Shown: one piece after another, positions 60,213 to 64,000 of the stretch
Layout: every line of letters begins with the position of its first letter
How positions within the stretch are numbered: the first letter of the stretch is position 1
NCBI RefSeq assembly: GCF_003958645.1
Contig: NZ_RXLO01000002.1
Coordinates: 62,001-126,000 of the forward strand
DNA from: Chitinophaga rhizosphaerae
GTDB taxonomy: Bacteria; Bacteroidota; Bacteroidia; Chitinophagales; Chitinophagaceae
DNA: 64,000 nucleotides
Direction of reading: 5' to 3'
Position numbers and translations under genes: made by a program
The notes under the pieces: generated by a model
Told to the model about the DNA's origin: nothing
Seen by the model: only the letters and a program-made list of their open reading frames with translations
Database searches by the model: none

Positions 60213-61073
60213 ATGGCTTCCAACCGGCACCTGCCCGTTATCCGCATACAGGACATCTGCACACCGCTCAGGGCGGAGGTGTTCAGCATATTCCGGCATG
60301 AGGAACAGGGCCGGGCGAGCCTTCCGCAGCCCCACAAGCACGATTTCTACATGCTGCTGGTTGTTACTGCCGGCAGCGGCACCCACACGATCGATTTTTC
60401 TCCCTACCCCGTTACCCCGGGCTCGGTGTATTTCCTGGCGCCGGGGCAGCCGCATGATTGGGAATTGCATCCGGGCACGAAAGGTTTCCAATTGATGTTC
60501 GGCAGGGATTTTTTGACGGAAGACACGCTCCAGTGGCCGTTCTTTTCATTTTCCGCCAATCCGCACCTCCAACTGGAGGAAGCGCCCTTCAATGCAGTGG
60601 TCCGGGAACTGGAATGCATCCTCGAAGAATATGCCCTGGCGGATTACCTCACCGTGCGCATCATCACCTACCGCCTGCTTTCCCTGCTCACGATGCTCGA
60701 GCGCCGGTACGACGAAGCCCATCCCACCACCAACCAGCCGCCCGTTCAGCGCCTCGTGAAGCAGTTCCTCGCCATGCTCGAAAAAAGTTACCGGGAAAAC
60801 GCCACCGTCGAGCATTACGCCGCACAACTCCATGTTACGCCGCAATACCTCAACATCGTCTGCCGCAAGGAAACCGGCATCACGGCAGGCAATCTCATCC
60901 GCCGGCGGCTGCTGCTGGAAGCGCGCCGACTGCTGTCGCTCACCACGCAGGATGTGAAAGAGATCGCGTATGAACTGGGGTTTTCCGATACTTCTTACTT
61001 TTCCCGCTTCTTCCGCCGCTATACCGGCCAAACGCCGCTGGAATTCCGTCAACAGGTTCAGAAAGTACCCTGA
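60213..61073 (+). CDS. AraC family regulator with cupin domain
   Basis: 286 residues. N-terminal cupin-like ligand domain (PHKHDFYMLLVVTAGSGTHT with the His-x-His, VYFLAPGQPHDWELHPGTKG), linker, then a C-terminal AraC domain with two helix-turn-helices (TVEHYAAQLHVTPQYLNIVC and DVKEIAYELGFSDTSYFSRF, GQTPLEFRQQV). It starts 15 bp after the CHU_C gene. The ligand is unknown, probably a sugar or aromatic. The ankyrin gene starts 61 bp beyond its stop. Confidence 0.9.
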   Translation: MASNRHLPVIRIQDICTPLRAEVFSIFRHEEQGRASLPQPHKHDFYMLLVVTAGSGTHTIDFSPYPVTPGSVYFLAPGQPHDWELHPGTKGFQLMFGRDFLTEDTLQWPFFSFSANPHLQLEEAPFNAVVRELECILEEYALADYLTVRIITYRLLSLLTMLERRYDEAHPTTNQPPVQRLVKQFLAMLEKSYRENATVEHYAAQLHVTPQYLNIVCRKETGITAGNLIRRRLLLEARRLLSLTTQDVKEIAYELGFSDTSYFSRFFRRYTGQTPLEFRQQVQKVP

Positions 61074-61134
61074 TCCGCACGGTTTTCCCCTTTCCGTCCA
61101 TTTGATTACGGGTAATTTTGGTAAACGACACCAG

Positions 61135-61821
61135 ATGTTGAAAACCATGCTACTGGCGCTGGTATTGGGCGTAACCATGCCCGCCTGCGCACAGCAAGAA
61201 AATGAGATGAGCAGGATGGAAAACAGCGCAAATAAAAGATTACAGGCCGCCGCAGCTGCGGGCGACACCGCCGCCATCGGCGAGGCGCTGCGCACCGGCG
61301 CGCAACTCGAATCGCGCGACGCGGAAGGCCGTACCCCGCTGATGACGGCCGTATACAAACACCACACATCCGCCGCGCAGGCGCTGATCGATGCGGGAGC
61401 GAACGTGAACGCGCAGGACAAAATCCTGAATTCCCCCTTCCTCTATGCCGGGGCCGAAGGAATGACCGGCATCGTGCGGATGTGCATGAAAGCCGGTGCG
61501 GACTACACCGTTTACAACCGGTACGGCGGCTCCGCCCTCATCCCTGCCTGCGAGCGCGGGCATGTGGAAACGGTGATCGCCCTGCTGGAAGACAAAAAAT
61601 TCCCCATCAACCACATCAACCGGCTCGGATGGACCGGTTTGCTGGAAGCGGTGATCCTCGGCGACGGGGGACCGCGGCACATCCGCATCGTGCAACTGCT
61701 CATTGATGCAGGCGCCGATCTCAATATCGCTGATAAAGATGGAGTTACGACACTGCAACATGCACGGCAGAAAAACCAGACCGCTATCGCCAGCCTCCTC
61801 GAAAAGGCCGGCGCAAAATAA
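61135..61821 (+). CDS. Exported ankyrin-repeat protein
   Basis: 228 residues from ATG 61135 (MLKTMLLALVLGVTMPACAQ). The signal peptide ends PAC-AQ, which could be a lipobox (weak) or a type I site. Five or six ankyrin repeats follow: KRLQAAAAAGDTAAIGEALR, RTPLMTAVYKHHTSAAQALI, DAGANVNAQDKILNSPFLYA, GSALIPACERGHVETVIALL, WTGLLEAVILGDGG, DGVTTLQHARQKNQTAIASL. Ankyrin repeats bind proteins; the partner is unknown. A longer open frame starting at 60970 overlaps the AraC gene and is rejected. Confidence 0.88.
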   Translation: MLKTMLLALVLGVTMPACAQQENEMSRMENSANKRLQAAAAAGDTAAIGEALRTGAQLESRDAEGRTPLMTAVYKHHTSAAQALIDAGANVNAQDKILNSPFLYAGAEGMTGIVRMCMKAGADYTVYNRYGGSALIPACERGHVETVIALLEDKKFPINHINRLGWTGLLEAVILGDGGPRHIRIVQLLIDAGADLNIADKDGVTTLQHARQKNQTAIASLLEKAGAK

Positions 61822-61852
61822 CGACTGCGTGTGATAGGCGAGGAAAGAAGAG

Positions 61853-61880
61853 AAAAGGCTTCCCGGATAGGGAGCCTTTT
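61853..61880 (+). terminator. Terminator after the ankyrin gene
   Basis: AAAAGGCT-T-CCC / GGG-AGCCTTTT with loop GGATA; T-tract ends at 61880. It lies 31 bp after the stop. Confidence 0.75.
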
Positions 61881-61991
61881 GTATTTACACAAACGAATTG
61901 GCGTGGATATTATGTTTTTGCCTGCACGGATGGATTGATTACATTTGAAACGAGCTGGATAGACAGATGTGAAAGCCCCTGATCGTTATGG

Positions 61992-63743
61992 ATGCTTGTT
62001 CCTGAAATTTACCCGGAAAACATGAATATCATCGCCCCGATAACCCGACTGCTGGACACCGGTTGCACGCGCTTTCCGGAGGAAAAGCGTTGCCAGGTCC
62101 GGATCATCAATTCCCTTTCCCTGGCGATCGGGAGCAGTCTTTTCATGCTCGGTGTCGTTTATTATTTCATCAGCCGGGCGCCCATCGTTTTCTTCGGCAA
62201 TACCCTGGCGCTGGGGTGTTTCTGCATCCCGGTGATGTACAACCGGGCCGGCAAACTGAAAACCGCCACCATGCTGCTCGTTATCTTCCAATCTGCGTGG
62301 GCGGTGTATTTCGATTGGCTCCTGGGGCCGGGAGTGCTCTTCATCATCGCCTGCATGTCGATGATCAGCCTCACTTACCTGACGATAGAAAACCAATCCT
62401 GGCAAATCTTTGCCGTGGCCACGCTCAGCATTTCCATCGTGTTCATGGAATGGCATCTGCTAAACGGAAACCCGCCTTACCTGCAGCAACCCGAGCCGGT
62501 GATCCGCTCCTTGCGGTGGATCAACGTCGCATGGCACGTTTTCATCCCGCTGCTTTGCATTTACCACTATAAAAAATCATATAACGACCTGCTGAAGGAA
62601 TTGCTGCATAAGCGGGACGAGCTGGAAAAATCCAACAAATCGAGGAAACTGTTTTTACAGGAAACCAGCCACGAAATCCGCAATCCGCTCAACGCCATTT
62701 TCGGCATCGTGCAGCTCATGCGCATGGATTTGCAGAACGGCCGTCCGCCGGAAACGATGGGCGGGATGGTAGACCATCTTTACGTGGCGAGCTTCAACGT
62801 GAAAGACATTATCAACAACGTGCTGGAGCTTTCGCGCATTGAATCCGGGCAGCGGGACGAGGCGCATCCGGCCGAAGTGCGCACGCATTCCTTCCTTCAC
62901 AACATCGTCCGTATCTACGAACTGCTGGCGCTCACCAAATCCGTCACCATACGCCTCTGCATTTCGCCGCGCATGTTGCCCGTTGTGACGACAGACGAAG
63001 TGAAACTGTCGCAAATCCTCAACAACCTCATGACCAACGCCATCAAGTTTTCCCCCAACAACAGCGAAATCCTCGTGGAATGCGGCGTGGCGGGAAAAGA
63101 GTGGTTCATCGGCGTGACGGACCAGGGCGGCGGCATCCCGGCAGACAAGCAGGAAGTTATTTTCGAGCCGTTCGTGACCGTTAAAAAATCATTCGTGGAA
63201 GGGACCGTGTTGGGACTACATATCTCCAAGTATTTCGCGGAATTGCTCGGCGGCCGCATCGAGGTAAATTGCGTGGACGGCGCGAGCACCACTTTCACCA
63301 TCTCTTTCCCCATTCCGGAGGGCGCGGCGATTCCCGAATTGAAGGTTGAAACACCCGGCAGAACGAGCTTCGCGGGCAGTACGGTGCTGGTGGTGGAAGA
63401 CGACCGCATGAGCCAGATCATCCTGCGCAATTACCTGCGCGCGAAAGGCATCCATGTGCTGGCGGCGGATAACGGGAACGAAGGGTTGACGATCGCCCGG
63501 GAACAAACGCCCCACCTCATCATCCTCGATTCGCAAATGCCCAACATGAACGGCAGCGAAATGCTGGAACACCTGAAAAGCGATCCCCGGCTCCAGCACA
63601 TCCCGGTGGTGATCGCCAGCGGCGACGCTTACTCCGAATCGGCCGATAAATTCCGGCTCCAGGGGGCCTGCGATTATGTCGTGAAACCTATCGAACTGAC
63701 CGCCCTGGGCCATGTTTTGGAAAAACATCTCCAACAACCGTAA
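61992..63743 (+). CDS. Hybrid sensor histidine kinase/response regulator
   Basis: 583 residues. Residues about 30-200 carry five to six membrane helices (SLAIGSSLFMLGVVYYFISR, FGNTLALGCFCIPVMY, on to VAWHVFIPLLCIYHY) of an unrecognised sensor type. HisKA follows with His227 in ETSHEIRNPLNAIFG, then HATPase_c: N box NLMTNAIKFS, G1 DQGGGIP, F box FEPF, and a G2 region reading EGTVLGLHIS, where the usual GTGLGL has Val for the second Gly. A receiver domain at about 464-578 has Asp513 (LIILDSQMPNMNG) and KPIE. No DNA-binding domain, so it likely passes phosphate to another protein such as the response regulator at 57077. Confidence 0.92.
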   Translation: MLVPEIYPENMNIIAPITRLLDTGCTRFPEEKRCQVRIINSLSLAIGSSLFMLGVVYYFISRAPIVFFGNTLALGCFCIPVMYNRAGKLKTATMLLVIFQSAWAVYFDWLLGPGVLFIIACMSMISLTYLTIENQSWQIFAVATLSISIVFMEWHLLNGNPPYLQQPEPVIRSLRWINVAWHVFIPLLCIYHYKKSYNDLLKELLHKRDELEKSNKSRKLFLQETSHEIRNPLNAIFGIVQLMRMDLQNGRPPETMGGMVDHLYVASFNVKDIINNVLELSRIESGQRDEAHPAEVRTHSFLHNIVRIYELLALTKSVTIRLCISPRMLPVVTTDEVKLSQILNNLMTNAIKFSPNNSEILVECGVAGKEWFIGVTDQGGGIPADKQEVIFEPFVTVKKSFVEGTVLGLHISKYFAELLGGRIEVNCVDGASTTFTISFPIPEGAAIPELKVETPGRTSFAGSTVLVVEDDRMSQIILRNYLRAKGIHVLAADNGNEGLTIAREQTPHLIILDSQMPNMNGSEMLEHLKSDPRLQHIPVVIASGDAYSESADKFRLQGACDYVVKPIELTALGHVLEKHLQQP

Positions 63744-63857
63744 TCTTTCTTTTACAACTTTCCGGTTTTCTGTTATACAATTTTGGCTATAGCCAATACT
63801 GGCAAGGCATTTGAACATTCATCCCGCAAACTTGTTTTCCATTCAAACTACCGTACC

Positions 63858-64000
63858 ATGAGCCCTAATGATCCGCACGAGCACCACCACCATCCGGAAC
63901 CGCATTCCCATCCGCCGCAAGACCACACCCACGTCCATCATGACCATCCGCAACCCGCTCCTGTGCGAGACCACAGCCAGCACGCGGGCCATGAGATGCA
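63858..64000 (+). CDS. Start of a histidine-rich protein, cut by the right edge
   Basis: 47 codons beginning MSPNDPHEHHHHPEPHSHPP and continuing with HHDHPQPAP and HSQHAGHEM. The histidine-rich N-terminus without a signal peptide is like that of CopB-type heavy-metal P-type ATPases or metal chaperones, but the rest is outside the window, so the identity is a guess. Confidence 0.5.
   Translation, partial: MSPNDPHEHHHHPEPHSHPPQDHTHVHHDHPQPAPVRDHSQHAGHEM

Overview
The window is chromosomal DNA from a high-GC member of the Bacteroidota, most likely Chitinophagaceae and probably Chitinophaga-like (inference). The evidence is: two SusC/SusD pairs each preceded by an ECF sigma factor and a FecR anti-sigma factor, an RteC-family protein, a gliding-motility/T9SS type B C-terminal domain, TAnnTTTG-type promoters, GH10/GH20/GH92 enzymes, and almost no Shine-Dalgarno sequences. 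There is no integrase, transposase, rRNA or CRISPR array. One tRNA-Glu is present.

Layout. 1-2.8 kb: a GH20 hexosaminidase divergent from a PLP aminotransferase. 2.8-5.9 kb: a minus-strand trio made of an RteC protein, a larger protein whose C-terminus looks RteC-like, and a paralogue of the latter that lacks that C-terminus. 6.1-7.5 kb: an orphan FecR followed by two repeat-plus-terminator modules. 7.5-16.4 kb: SDR/HxlR pair, tRNA-Glu, GH10 xylanase, TfoX-like and DUF1761 proteins with a second HxlR regulator, a membrane AraC regulator, small DUF proteins, and a large secreted SGNH-type esterase. 16.7-24.1 kb: an outer-membrane beta-barrel protein and an operon of TonB receptor, DUF4374 lipoprotein and PepSY membrane protein that looks like metal-chelate uptake. 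24.2-28.5 kb: DinB, GH92 mannosidase, GNAT and small proteins.

28.8-40.4 kb (minus strand) is polysaccharide-utilisation-like locus 1: sigma, FecR, SusC with an STN domain, SusD, then a CBM9-like protein, a GH10-like glycosidase and a Gfo/Idh/MocA oxidoreductase. 43.4-53.0 kb (minus strand) is locus 2: lipoprotein, sigma, FecR, SusC without an STN domain, SusD-like lipoprotein and a PhoPQ-activated (PqaA-like) alpha/beta hydrolase. Between the two loci lie AraC/VOC, dodecin and PhyH genes. From 53 kb on: gene remnants, a D-2-hydroxyacid dehydrogenase divergent from an aldo/keto reductase, a sulfatase, a single-domain response regulator, a CHU_C adhesin-like protein, AraC, an ankyrin protein, a hybrid histidine kinase and the start of a histidine-rich protein.

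The least ordinary signals are in locus 2. A 103-bp minisatellite fills the gap between sigma factor and FecR, and that FecR carries a repetitive cytoplasmic expansion of about 120 residues. Its SusC lacks the domain that normally talks to FecR. The RteC-like trio with no mobile-element genes is the other candidate for an undescribed system.
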